Shown: one piece after another, positions 1-11,481 of the stretch
Layout: every line of letters begins with the position of its first letter
How positions within the stretch are numbered: position 1 is the stretch's first letter
Source of the DNA: Stenocarpella maydis
Taxonomy: Eukaryota; Ascomycota; Sordariomycetes; Diaporthales; Diaporthaceae
Assembly: GCA_002270565.1 (NCBI GenBank)
Contig: NQMI01000055.1
Span: 151,540-215,539, forward strand
Direction: 5' to 3'
Length of the DNA stretch: 64,000 nt
Made by a program: the position numbers and the translations under genes
Notes under the pieces: generated by a model
What the model was told of the DNA's origin: nothing
What the model saw: only the letters and a program-made list of their open reading frames with translations
The model's database searches: none

Positions 1-406
1 CCACTTTACGCCAGGTTACTAAACGCCTAAGTCTACTAGAGATCTCTCTCATTATCTATATAGACTTATACTTATTATATAAGTATCTGGTTAAGCTAGG
101 GATAACAAAAGAGAAACGCTTAATAATTAATATAATAGCATTAAGGCAGTTATATAAGAAGCGTGAGATCCATAAGATCCAGTAGATTACTGGAGACTAT
201 AACCCAGTAGATGCCTTTATGAAGAGTATACCAAACAAGGCACTAGAACGCTTTATTAACAACAATACCCTCATTATTAAGATGGAAGGATATATGGACT
301 ATAGCTAGTTAGTAACAACCCCTTTCTCTACTTAAATACTATATAAGGGATCATAATAATTACTGTAAGAATAGCTATATACTAATTTACCCAGCAAGAG
401 CATACT
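1..406 (+). mobile_element. Ty1/copia fragment: end of RNase H plus 3' flank
   Basis: This stretch is a third copy of the end of a copia-type polyprotein. Bases 1-311 align by eye with 1797-2107 and with about 9184-9491, including the translated RNase H pieces around IYIDLY and the terminal part before a conserved stop. The frame is broken by stops of the CAG-to-TAG and TGG-to-TAG/TGA kind, as RIP would produce. The following 95 bases correspond to the untranslated sequence after the RNase H end in the other copies and stop abruptly at the LTR starting at 407. It is non-functional and its left end lies outside the window. Confidence 0.75.
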
Positions 407-989
407 TGTTAAACGGAACCGCTCAGCAGGGCGTTGGTACTCCGTGCAAGGAGTTACCCTAGACTTCGTTGTAAGGAGTTACCCTAGACTTCCTAGCAAG
501 GAGTTACCCTAGACTTGCGAGTCAGGCGATTTTCGCTAAGTACGCCCAGTGCGTGCGTGACGCAAGATGAGTTTGGTGGCCGTGAGTCGATTATTTTGGC
601 CTGCATTTGCACCTTAATTCAGACCTCTGCATTACCCTTATTTCTTACCCAAAAAGTATATGACTTAGTGCATTGGATAGCCTGATTTCTGAAGTTTGTA
701 TGTACTTAATTTGGGCATTGCTAGGGCTATGGTTGGCTGGCTGCTTGGAACCAAAGATGGTGTGTTGGAAGGGCGAATTTTCCGGCATTTGCAAATTTGC
801 ACCAGAGCCGACCGCAGCGTGCCCAGGGGTGAGACGACGTCGGAGGGTATATAAGGAGGGCTTACAGAAGCCCAACTTAATTCAATACAAAGTTGTCCAG
901 ACCACTGTCAATTGTCCGAATTCGCCTCAGGGCACCACACTGCGACCCTGCCGAAACACACGCTGAACTGAATGCTATTTTATAGCACA
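407..989 (+). repeat. 583-bp LTR of a second, little-mutated retrotransposon family (copy 1)
   Basis: The repeat starts TGTTAAACGG and ends TATAGCACA, so it has the TG...CA ends of an LTR. It is nearly identical to the reverse complement of 7566-8148, with the same length. It contains three tandem units of 19 bp at a 25-bp period (448-466, 473-491, 498-516). Right after the end, 13 bases (991-1003, containing ATCAGAG) are also shared with the inverted copy, so each copy may be an LTR plus a primer-binding-site stub rather than a clean solo LTR; that reading is inferred. The GC content is clearly higher than the surrounding RIP-damaged DNA, suggesting later insertion or escape from RIP. Confidence 0.75.
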
Positions 990-3655
990 TATTCATCAGA
1001 GTACTGATGGGCCATATACTATAAATACCATATTGAGAAGCTAGGGATGATTATATTTGCATATAACCCGTGCCTCTTAATAGCTAACTACAGCAGCAAG
1101 GGCATCTTTAATATTACTGCCATATAGACTGATAATACCCTTACCCTTTATACCCTGGCTTTCTTAGAACTTAAGGAGCAAAAGATTAAGAAGGAGGAAA
1201 TCTGCTATAAGCCAAAGGACAGATTAACCCCTGAGAGATTACTAGACTTTAATAACATAAAGATTACAATATTATATAACAGCATTATGCATCTCAGATA
1301 GAAGGGCTAAGGGGCAAAAATACAGCTAGTTAATTGTATAGCTATAAATTGCATTCAATAGTATATAAAATAACGCGCATAAGGAGCATATCTAGCTTCT
1401 ATTTGCCATCCGGAAGTAGCATTTAACCTCTCTATTATAGCATAAATTCAAGACCCTAAAGAAGAGAACTATACTAAGTTGAATAGGCGGCTAAAGTAGA
1501 AAGCAGACCACCTTAACCGTAGCCTTAACTACATTCCTCTAGGCCTTACAGCAGCTAAGTTAATAATCTTTATAAACAGGTCTTTTACTAACAATAAGGA
1601 CCTTAGTTCCTAAATTAGCTATATAATGACCCCAATAAATAAAAAGCAAACTAAGTAACCATCTATATAAAAGATTACCAGAAATATCCTTTATTGATTA
1701 TCAATAAAGTATAAGAGGGTTACATATAATATACTTACTTCTGAGATTTATAGCATAATTAATAGCTTTAATATAGGGATTATAATATTAGCTACTTTAT
1801 GCCAGGTTACCAAACGCCTAAGTCTACCAGAGATCCCTCTCATTATCTATACAGACTTATACTCATTATACAAGTATCTGGTCAAGCTAGGGACAACAAA
1901 AGAGAAACGCCTAATAATTAATATAATAGCATTAAGGCAATCATATAAGAAGCATAAGATCCATAAGATCCAATAGATTACTAGGGACTATAACCTAGCA
2001 GATACCTTCACGAAGAGTATACCAAATAAGGCGCTAGAACGCCTTATCAATAATAATACCCTTATTATTAAGATAGAAGGATATATAAACTATAGCTAGT
2101 TAGCAATAACTCCTTCCTCTACCTAAACACCATATAAGGGATTATAATAATTACTATAAGAACAGCTATATGCTAACTTGCCTAGCAAAAGTATACTTAA
2201 TGGCAATTAACTAACTAATGCAACTTAGTTAGCAATATACTAACGTAATACTAATGCTGCCCCACATAAAGGAAGAATCACTACTTCCCAGCACCCTGAG
2301 CCCCAGATGGAAGTCAACAAGTACTTTAAGATATAAAAAGGGATCACATAGTACTAATAACCAGCAAAACTTTAGATCCCCATCAACTAGTTACCTATAT
2401 CTTACCCTAAGGAGCTACATAATTAGCTAGTATATAGTTTAAATCCATCCTAAGGGCGAGACCTTATAGTTAAGATTTTTATAGTAGTGCCTACGTACTA
2501 AGGGTTTAGGTAACAAGGGTTACTACTATCCCACGGGCACTTAAGTTGCTAGCTATATATATTAAGCATCCCTAGTCAAGATTTCGCGATCTTAACTCCT
2601 GCTTAACATATGTTTTATATACTTACTAAGAGCGGTATCAGACATTGCACGCTCCACTATACATTTTATTAAGAAATTAGCTCTAATATACCATTCATTA
2701 CCATCTGCTACAATCCCTACCTAACCTAACTACTACCTCATTTATACCTACTAACTCTTGCTATTAGCCTCTAATAGAGAGGGCTTTATTAAGTGTTCTT
2801 CCCCTAAATAGCCTCAGGTAAAGAGGGCTTTTATAGATTAAGTTATTATTAAAACTTATTATTAATGTCTATCATTAGATTGGCAGCTGATCTGGATTAT
2901 ACTTAATTTAGTTAATTATTAATACTTAGTAAAGAGAGAGAAGGGGTCCGGAAGGCCGGATAGTTGTTATTCCAGTTCTAGGGAGTCCGGGCAATTATTA
3001 TTCTAGCTCTAGGTAAATCCTTATTTAACCTATAGCCTATAGGTAAAGGAAGCATGAGTCCTTATTACGCATTTCTTTTGAAACCCTTAAATACTAAAGA
3101 TAATAAATAGGTAGTATATATTAATGAAAGTAGATATTTTGTATAGAGAAAGCACTATATTATACCAGATTATACAATTATGAGCTCCTAGCTTCTAGAG
3201 GAAGTAGGGACTGCTATAATACGCTAGGCCTCTCCGGGTGCCTATATTTGATGGGCACTTAGCATAATAGTATATTTGATGAACTTAGCAAAGGGGCTGC
3301 TACAACCAAAAGCAACGGCAATATAGGGATTCTGATGATAAATATAGCAATTCTTTTATTCTTATTACAATAGCGAGAGTATAAGTTTAACCCCACGCCT
3401 GGGATTTTTTTTACTATGATTTTTAAAAGAAAAGACTACTAGTGTGGCAATAGTAGTGTGCAATAGCATATTGGTGGGCTATCGCTACAGCCACCGTACT
3501 GTAGCTAGAGGGCGTAGTTGCTTACTAAGCAACTACCACCCACTATATAGACCCAAGATAGCTGGCGGGCTACGCCCACTGCACCCACTACTCAAGACAG
3601 AGAGAAATACAAGAACAATACCCCACTCATATTACAATACGTGATCCATCCAATA
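990..3655 (+). mobile_element. RIP-degraded Ty1/copia 3' half (reverse transcriptase, RNase H, 3' UTR, LTR)
   Basis: From 1004 to about 2100 the plus strand reads as broken copia reverse transcriptase and RNase H (pieces such as YYKYHIEKLG and AYNPCLLIA), interrupted by stops. It is a direct repeat of 8390-11049 over about 2.65 kb, including a 1.3-kb untranslated tail, a purine-rich tract at about 3425-3436 and the terminal LTR at 3443-3655. Everything 5' of the mid-reverse transcriptase is missing and is replaced by the LTR at 407-989. It is a pseudogenised fragment that shares its LTR with the next element. Confidence 0.75.
3443..3655 (+). repeat. Copia LTR shared by two tandem elements
   Basis: This 213-bp block matches 10835-11049. 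It starts TGTGGCAATAG, immediately after a purine-rich tract, and ends CCATCCAATA, where the other copy has CCATCCAACA; the last C-to-T change fits RIP. Sequence similarity with the right copy stops exactly here. The bases after it (3656 on, CTAATCAGTAG) would be the primer-binding region of the right-hand element. It therefore serves as 3' LTR of the left fragment and 5' LTR of the right element. Confidence 0.65.
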
Positions 3656-4846
3656 CTAATCAGTAGTTGCAAGGGCGACCACAGATTAGTAAGGATTAAA
3701 GAGACAGATCATTACTGCTTTAATAGTGGCTATACTAACGGTACTAATAGCATTACTCCTTAAAGATACTCCAGTAGTCTTTAGCAATATTATTACTACC
3801 CATTATAAGAAGAAGAGGGCTTTATATGCGTGATACTATACTCCACCTTTATCCTATATGCATCCATCACGCCCTAAGTATCATTGGAAAGTAATTACGG
3901 AATGCGTAAGGCTGCATAATATTACCAACCTACAGCTACTCTTAAAGATAATACTAGAGATATCACCACTTTAGCACCCATCAGCAACTACCCCAGCAAT
4001 CCCCTCAGCAATCAGCTACACTAGCCGAGGTTAACCTTACCAGCCAGCACATCTTCACTACCCCTGCTAACAGTTACCCCTATACACTTACTACCCCTTA
4101 TCGCCATCTTTTTTACCCCTACTTTATCCCAGCATACCCCTATGCTTTGCTATAATATTATATATTAACTATATAATCCGCATATTATAATAGTAAACCC
4201 CTGTAATGAAGATAACACCCCTATGCTATCAGCATTAACAGCCGTACCAACAGTCACTACTGGTCTTAACCCTATCAACTTATTGGATATAATTAAGGAT
4301 ATATTACTTAGGGAGGCCACTGCTAAGATAAGCCTTAACCTTAGTTTATAGGGGGTAGACCTGGATCCAGATGCTCTGAGTAACCCAAGACTACACGCAA
4401 TCCATCTCAATACCTATATGCAAGCATGTTACTAAGCATATATAAAGCATACTAGCCAGGAAGTCTATATTAACTTTAAGGATAACTTTAGGGACTGGAA
4501 AGAGCAAACATTTAGAGCAATCCATTATAATATCCTTACTACCCTTAAGAAGATACTGTAAAGTAAGGGAATATACTTATAGGTTAATAATAATATAAAG
4601 GCCTTTATGGAACTATTGGAGATAGATTCCCTACTAAAAGCCCTAGCATCCATGCAATATTAGTACTAATAGATAATATGATTAAAGAGATATTATAACT
4701 ATATCCTCTTTAATAACAGTCTATCATTTAAGGAACGCTAACTAGCACCAAGCAGCAACAGAGGGATAGGCCTAAGTACCTATGGACCTATATTACAACC
4801 CACTGCCCTAGCTATACCCAGATCTCAGTCCCTATCCCATCAGTCA

Positions 4847-5158
4847 ATGTATAACTATGAGACTTCTGATGGCTATAGATTACCACTTAAGTGGGAGGAA
4901 TTCCAAGCTGCCTATGAGAAGCATGCCACAATCCCTCCGCAACAGCTATATGCTATACCACTGGAGAAGGGCATATCTGCTAATATAGCCAAGCACTACT
5001 CAGATAATAAGAAATTCACTAGAGCAATGGATGAAGTACTTAAAAATAAAATCAATCTCTTTTACAATATCTATAAAAACAACCACCTATACCCAACTTA
5101 CTTCCAGGCAGCATTACTCATGATATTAAAGGGTAAAGCTAAAGATTTTTATATATAG
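4847..5158 (+). pseudogene. Gag-like N-terminal fragment of the copia element
   Basis: This is the longest surviving open stretch of the polyprotein (103 codons). It starts MYNYETSDGYRLPLKWEEF and ends in a stop that is followed in the same frame by further gag-like sequence with repeated stops. The downstream knuckle (Cys-x2-Cys-x4-Cys) near 5815-5845 fits a fungal copia Gag, whose role is RNA binding in the virus-like particle. It is part of a degraded element, not a cellular gene. Confidence 0.6.
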
Positions 5159-7517
5159 TTAATTATGGATAAGGATACCTTTGCTATAGCATATGCTAAA
5201 CTTAAGTAATAATTTAATATAGATAGCAAACAATAAGTATATTTAATAATATAGAATACTACTACTTTTATATTAATATAGCAGAAGAATAAGGATAAAA
5301 CCTTATTAGAAATAGTGGAAATCTTAATTAAAAATATAAAGCAATACTCTTGAATACTTAGCTATAAAGAAGCACTAGGAAACAAACCACTATGTAACAA
5401 CCTCATCCATGCTATATGCGGTATACCTGAGTTCTACTTTATTAAGCTAATAGCTCTAGCTACTGCCAACAAAGTGTGTGATATACTCTATCGTTATGCT
5501 GCATCATTAGGGCCTTAACGCCCCTCTTAGTCATACACCACAGGGCAAGGCAATAACAATGAACAGAACGGTAACTACAATAAGGACAAAGAATAAGATA
5601 ATAAGCAATACCTTAATAGTAACTAGTTCTATCTTAACCGCTAATATAATAATGACTAGCAGCATAAAGGCAACTACCTAAGGAACTCTATGCATAAGTA
5701 ATATTCCCTGGGATAAGGCAATTACCATCCCTAAGGCAACTTCCAGCCGCTCTTTAGAAGACGCAACTGCTCCTATGGAAGGAATAATGAAAACGGTCCC
5801 CCATATAAGAAGAAATGCTTTATTTGCCAAAAGGAAGGATGCTGGTTATTAAATCACTCTTTTAAAGAGCGCTAGAGGGCCAAAGGCACATATATAAATA
5901 TATATAGCGCTATAAACCAACCCCCTTTAGATAACGAATTTCACGCATTCCTTATTAATTATAAGGGCATCAATTATAAGGGTAACAACCAGGAGAGCAC
6001 CAGCATATTTATTAGCGATACTAAAGCCCAAGAAAACTACACATGGCTAATAGACCAAGCTTTCCTCCATACCTTTAATATCAATAATAATGAGGAGAAC
6101 CAGGATGGCCCCAGCTCCATAACTAATGAGAATAACATTGGCAGCAGTAATAATAAAGCTGATAAGGAAGCCAGCGATATCAAGGAAGTCTTCATAATAG
6201 ACAACTACTCACGCCAGCACTTCCAGGGGATCCTCCCGGATACCAGCACAGCCAACTATTCCACTGCTAGGTACAACCAATACACTGCTCTGCAGCAACT
6301 ATTACCTATTGCTCTTGATAAGTCTCACGCAGGCGAAGCATCAGTTCGCTTAAGACCAGGAAAACTACTACAATCAATAGGAGCAACTATAGTTAATATA
6401 GCAGCCAGCAACTTAATGTTCCACATAATAAAGATAGCAACCCCCTTCCTCTTATATATGCAAGATATAAATGTGCACTCACTCTTCATGCAAAATACAA
6501 CTAATAAAGTCATATAATATAAGCCAAATTAGCAGCATGAGAAGATGTTTCCTATCACTTGGAAGTAGGGACACCCATAGTTCCTTATAAATATCAATAA
6601 GGATAATAATACCCCTATTCTCTTTCTTACAGAAGTTAAATTATAGCGGCTATATAGATAATTTAGGCACTTATCTATTAATTATCTTTCCCGGCTGTTA
6701 ATAGGCGCGGGCCATAATATTAATTCCTTAGCATTAGAGGCTATTACTAAGTTCTATTACTACTGCCAAATGCACTCTCCTACGCCCTAAAGATTCAAGT
6801 TTAACCTCCATAATGATATTAACTTTAGCTATAAGGTTATCGTGAATATAATATACTTAATAGGCCTTCTTATACTATACATTATTAACTTAGCTACTTC
6901 CTTCTAAGCCGGATGATTCTTACCTTCTCTTTCTACTAAAGACACATAGGAAGCCCTATAAAGTTGCTAGATTAATATATATATGGGTCCCCTAAACCGC
7001 CTTATATCTAATGTAGGGACTAACTTTGCTTTTAGTAAGTTTAAGAGTATAGTATATATTATAGGGATTATATATAAATAGATACCTATAGAAGTATATT
7101 AGTTAATTAGTAAAGTAGAGCAATATTATACTCCTTTATATAGGGCTTTTAATATCTTATATACTAAGTTATTAACTATATTTACTAAAGAAGCCATACT
7201 ATAAATAAGCTTTATAGCAGTTAATAATATAGTTAGCTTGGATGGCCTTGTGCTAACTCTCCTAGTGTTTGGAGCATACTTATGTATAATAGAAGATTCT
7301 GCCCCTATACCATCTACTTTAAGGAGAGCTGAGGTAGTATAGAAGGCAATAAAGGAGATTAGGAGAATTAATGTAGTATATAAAATTAATAAAGCATTAT
7401 ATATAAGGAATAGCCTAGATATATTAGGAATTTTAAGTCTTTCACGCTAGAGTAAAGTATATATATAGTAAGAAAAGATTAAGTAGTAAGGCCTATATAA
7501 ACTGCTCTCTACTAATA

Positions 7518-7518
7518 N
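7518..7518. other. Ambiguous base (N) in the assembly
   Basis: A single N interrupts the sequence within the integrase end of the copia element, 48 bases before the inverted LTR. It marks an unresolved base or collapsed join in a repeat, so the local structure should be treated with caution. Confidence 0.95.
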
Positions 7519-7565
7519 GGGATCTTATAAAATATAAGATCCTTATATAATTACTCTGATGAATT

Positions 7566-8148
7566 TGTGCTATAAAATAGCATTCAGTTCAGCGTGTGTT
7601 TCGGCAGGGTCGCAGTGTGGTGCTCTGAGGCGAATTGGGACGATTGACAATGGTCTGGACAACTTTGTATTGAATTAAGTTGGGCTTCTGTAAGCCCTCC
7701 TTATATACCCTCCGACGTCGTCTCACCCCTGGGCACGCTGCGGTCGGCTCTGGTGCAAATTTGCAAATGCCGGAAAATTCGCCCTTCCAACACACCATCT
7801 TTGGTTCCAAGCAGCCAGCCAACCATAGCCCTAGCAATGCCCAAATTAAGTACATACAAACTTCAGAAATCAGGCTATCCAATGCACTAAGTCATATACT
7901 TTTTGGGTAAGAAATAAGGGTAATGCAGAGGTCTGAATTAAGGTGCAAATGCAGGCCAAAATAATCGACTCACGGCCACCAAACTCATCTTGCGTCACGC
8001 ACGCACTGGGCGTACTTAGCGAAAATCGCCTGACTCGCAAGTCTAGGGTAACTCCTTGCTAGGAAGTCTAGGGTAACTCCTTACAACGAAGTCTAGGGTA
8101 ACTCCTTGCACGGAGTACCAACGCCCTGCTGAGCGGTTCCGTTTAACA
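7566..8148 (-). repeat. 583-bp LTR of a second retrotransposon family (copy 2, inverted)
   Basis: Reverse complement of 407-989, with only a handful of differences and the same length. On the plus strand it starts TGTGCTATAAAAT and ends CCGTTTAACA. It splits the copia element between integrase and reverse transcriptase. The 13 bases before it (7553-7565) are the reverse complement of the 13 bases after copy 1. The same three 25-bp-period tandem units are present near 8039-8107. Its low mutation load contrasts with the host element. Confidence 0.75.
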
Positions 8149-8282
8149 ATTACTAATGGTATAACATATAAGTTATTAACTCCTTCTTGCCCTTATGCCT
8201 TCTTTAATAACCAAGGGACTATATCTTGAACTCTATAATATTACTTAGGCCTATCCATAGTTAAAATCCACACTTAAGAGGC

Positions 8283-9490
8283 CTATCTTATGCTACCTTC
8301 CTCCTGAAATAAGGGGTAAATACCTGGCTGGCACAATAATAAGGGTAATTAAGCCTCTATATGGTGTTACTAAAGCTGGTATGCACTGGTGGGCTACATA
8401 CTATAAATACTATATTGAGAAGCTGGGGATAATTGTGTCTGCATATGACCCGTGCCTCCTAATAGCTGACTACAGCAGCAAGGGCAGCGAGGATATCTTT
8501 GGTATTACTGCTATGCAGACTGATAATACTCTCACCCTTTATACCCTGGCTTTTTGAGAACTTAAGGAGTAAAAGATTAAGAAGGAGGAGATCTGCTATA
8601 AGCTAAAGGATAGATTAACTCCTGAGAGATTACTAGACTTTAATAGCATGAAGATCATGATATTATATAACGGCATTATGCATCTTAGATAGAAGGGCTA
8701 AGGGGCAAAGATATAGCTAGTTGACTATATAGTTATAGATTGCATTTAATAGTATATGGAATAATGCATATAAGGAGTATATCTAGCTTCTATTTGCTAT
8801 CTAGAAGCAGCATTTGACCTCTTTATTGTAGTATAAATTCAAGACCCTAAAGAAGAGGACTATGCTAAGTTGAATAGGCGGCTAAAGTAGCAAGCAGACC
8901 ACCTTGATTGTAGCCTTGATTACATTCCTCTGGACCTTGCGGCAGCTAAGTTGATAATCTTTATAGATGGGTCTTTTGCTAATAATAAGGACCTTAGTTC
9001 CCAAATTAGCTATATAATTGCCCTGGTAAATGAAAAGCAAATCAAGCAACCATTTATATAAAAGATTATTAGAAATATCCTCTATTAGTTGTTAATAAAG
9101 TATAAGAGGGTTATATATAGCATACTTGCTTCCAAGATTTATAGTATGGTTAACGGCTTTAATATGAGGATTATAATATTAGCTACTTTGCGCCAGGTTA
9201 CTAAATGCCTAAGTCTACTAGAGATCCCTCTCATCGTTTATATAGACTTGTACTCATTATATAAGTGTCTAGTTAAGCTAGGGATAATAAAAGAGAAATG
9301 CCTGATGATTAATATAATGGCGTTAAGGCAGTTATATAAGAAGTATAAGATCCATAAGATCCAGTGGATTACTGGGGACTATAGTCTAGCAGATGCCTTT
9401 ATAAAGAGTACACTAAATAAGGCGCTAGAACGCCTCATTAATAATAATACCCTCGTTATTAAGGTGGAAGGATATATAGACTGTAGCTAG
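8283..9490 (+). pseudogene. Copia reverse transcriptase and RNase H, stop-riddled
   Basis: The plus strand encodes recognisable copia reverse transcriptase followed by RNase H. The region 9089-9490 is still open for 133 codons and carries the RNase H landmarks: an acidic residue in YIDLYSLYKC and a terminal block around WITGDYSLADAF. Upstream, stops occur at positions where Gln or Trp codons are expected, as RIP of CAG, CAA and TGG would give. The enzyme would have copied element RNA into DNA in the particle; this copy cannot. Confidence 0.75.
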
Positions 9491-10769
9491 TTGGTAATGG
9501 CTCCTTCCTCTACCTAAATATTATATGAGGGATTACAACAATTGCTGTAAGAACAGCTATATGCTGACTTGCCCAGCAAGAGCATACTCAATGGCAATTG
9601 ATTAACTAATGCAACTTAGTTAGCAATATACCAATGCAACACTAATGCTGCCCCATATAAAGGAAGAATCACTACTTCCCAGCACCCTGAGCTCTGGATG
9701 GAAGTTAATAAATACCTTGAGATATAAAAAGGGATTATATAGTACCAATAACTAGCAAAACTTTAGATTCCTATAAACTAGTTACCTGTATCTTACCCTA
9801 AGGAGCTATATAGTTGGCTAGTATATAGTTTAAATCTATCTTAAGGGCGAGACCTTGTAGCTAAGATTTTTATAGTGGTGCTTATGTACTGAGGGTTTAG
9901 GTGATGAGGGTTACTACTATCCTACGGGCACTTAAGTTGCCAGCTGTGCGTATTAAGCGTCCCTAGTTAAGATTTTGCGGTCTTAACTCCTGCTCAATAT
10001 ATATTTTATATACTTACTAAGAGCGGCATTAGATATTGCACGCTTTACTATGCATTTTATTAATAAGTTGGCTCCGATATACTATTTATTACTGTCTGCT
10101 ATAATCCCTACCTAACCCAACTACTACCTTATCCACACTTACTAACTCTTGCTATTAGCCTCTAATGGAGAAGGCTTTACTAAGTGTTCTTCCCCTAAAT
10201 GGCTTCAGGTAAAGAGGGCTTTTATAGATCGAGTTATTATTAAAACTTGTTATTAATATCTGCTGTTAGATTAGCAGCTAATCTAAATTATACTTAATTT
10301 AGTTAATTATTAACACTTAGTAAAGACAGAGAAGAGGTTTGGAAAGCCGGATAGTTATTATTCTAGTTCTAGAGAGTCCGGGCAATTGTTATTCTAGCTT
10401 TAGGTAAATCCTTATTTAACCTATGGCCTGCAGGCAAAGGAAGTATGAGTCCTTATCACGCATTTCTTTTGAAACCCTTAAGTACTAAAAACAATAAATG
10501 GGCAGTATATATTAATAAAAGCGGATATTTTGCATAAGGAAAGCACTATATTATGCCGGACCGTATAATCACGGGCTCCTAGCTTCCAGAGGAAGCAGGG
10601 ATCGCCATAATACGCCAAGCTTCTTTAGTTGCCTATATTTGATGGGTACTTAGCATAACGGTATATTTGATAAACTTGGCAAAGGGGCTGCCACAACTAA
10701 AAGTAATAGCAACACAGGGATTCTAATGACGAATACGGCAATTCTTTTGTTCTTATTATAATAGCGAGA

Positions 10770-10804
10770 GCGTGGGTTCAACCCCACGCCTGGGATTTTT
10801 TTTT
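10770..10804 (+). other. tRNA-like T-arm hairpin followed by T-run in the copia 3' UTR
   Basis: A perfect 7-bp stem (10770-10776 with 10783-10789) closes the loop TTCAAC and contains GGTTCAACCCC, which fits the RNA polymerase III B-box consensus. Six bases after the stem come nine T residues (10796-10804), a pol III-type terminator. The equivalent site in the left copy (about 3388-3412) keeps the right half of the stem and the T-run but has lost pairing by C-to-T and G-to-A changes. A weak A-box-like TTGGCAAAGGGG lies about 90 bases upstream, too far for a normal tRNA gene. It could be a relic of a tRNA or SINE captured by the element. Confidence 0.4.
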
Positions 10805-10834
10805 ACTATGATTTTTAAAAGAAAAGACTACCAG

Positions 10835-11049
10835 TGTGGTAATAGTAGTGTGCAACAGCACATTGGTGGGCTATTGCTACAGCCACCGTACTGTAGCTAG
10901 AGGGTGTAGTTGCTTACTAAGCAACTACCACCCACTATATAGACCCGAGATAGCTGGCGGGCTACGCCCACTGCACCCACTACTTGAAAGATAGAGAGAA
11001 ATACAAGAACAACACCCCACTCGTATTGCAATACGTGACCCATCCAACA
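10835..11049 (+). repeat. Right copia LTR
   Basis: This 215-bp block starts TGTGGTAATAG after the purine-rich tract AAAAGAAAAGACTACCAG and ends CCATCCAACA. It matches 3443-3655 with scattered transitions. The sequence leaves the repeat at 11050, so this is the outer end of the right element. Confidence 0.65.
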
Positions 11050-11481
11050 GGGGTATAATTAAAAAGAGTTTAACTTAATAATATTCTTAAAAGAATAAGG
11101 AGCTTATAAGTTAAATTAAGGCTAATAGGGCGCTTTAAAAGAGGAAGGTTATAATTAACCTAAATATAGCTTTCACTAATATTGAGGCTATTCAAAAGGC
11201 CAAAATTAAAGCCGGGGAGATATCGCCCGATAGCGAGGCTTCTAATGATTCCTCAATACCAACGGAAGAGGGATCGGTTATCATGATAGCAGGCAATTAA
11301 AGTTGGGAATAGTAGCATAGTCGTAGTTTGGGGTAGTCGAAATGGGGGGGGGGGGGGGCCGAAATGGGGGTCCACGATGTTAATCCCCCTAGTGCCTAGT
11401 GAGTGATTGGGTTTGGCAATCCATGTGGTAGATTTTGTGACTTCAATTAGACCAGTCAGTTAAAGTTGCCAAGCCGTCGCG
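11050..11481. other. Border of the repeat block; transposase-like tail and G-tract
   Basis: AT-rich sequence continues to about 11300. On the plus strand, about 11170-11300 gives an open stretch ending in a stop, with the pattern FTNIEAIQKAKIKAGEIS followed by an acidic Ser-rich tail. This resembles the C-termini of fungal DDE transposases, but the match is from memory and weak. A run of 15 G occupies 11344-11358. From there the composition changes to that of the gene-bearing part of the window. Confidence 0.3.

Larger units (their letters stand above)
3443..11049 (+). mobile_element. Degenerate Ty1/copia retrotransposon, LTR to LTR, with nested LTR insertion
   Basis: The order on the plus strand is LTR (3443-3655), leader, gag (about 4847-5900, with a CCHC-like knuckle around CFICQKEGCW near 5815), integrase (about 6740-7480, pieces RFKFNLHNDINF and GLYKLLS), a 583-bp foreign LTR in reverse orientation (7566-8148), reverse transcriptase (about 8280-8720, pieces KPLYGVTKAGMHWW and YDPCLLIADYSSKG), RNase H (about 9005-9490, pieces YSILASKIYSMVNGF and WITGDYSLADAF), a long 3' untranslated region, a purine-rich tract just before 10835 and LTR 10835-11049. 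The order integrase before reverse transcriptase identifies the Ty1/copia superfamily. Many in-frame stops and loss of catalytic residues (the aspartate expected before GTNFA is Asn) show it is dead. The segment linking integrase to reverse transcriptase is largely missing. Confidence 0.8.

Noticed and set aside
448..516. The 25-bp-period repeats as a CRISPR-like array
   Set aside because: There are only three units with very short spacers, inside a retrotransposon LTR of a eukaryote.
673..966. Open frames of 97 and 76 codons on opposite strands, found twice (also 7589-7910)
   Set aside because: They lie within the 583-bp LTR and overlap each other; they are repeat sequence, not genes.
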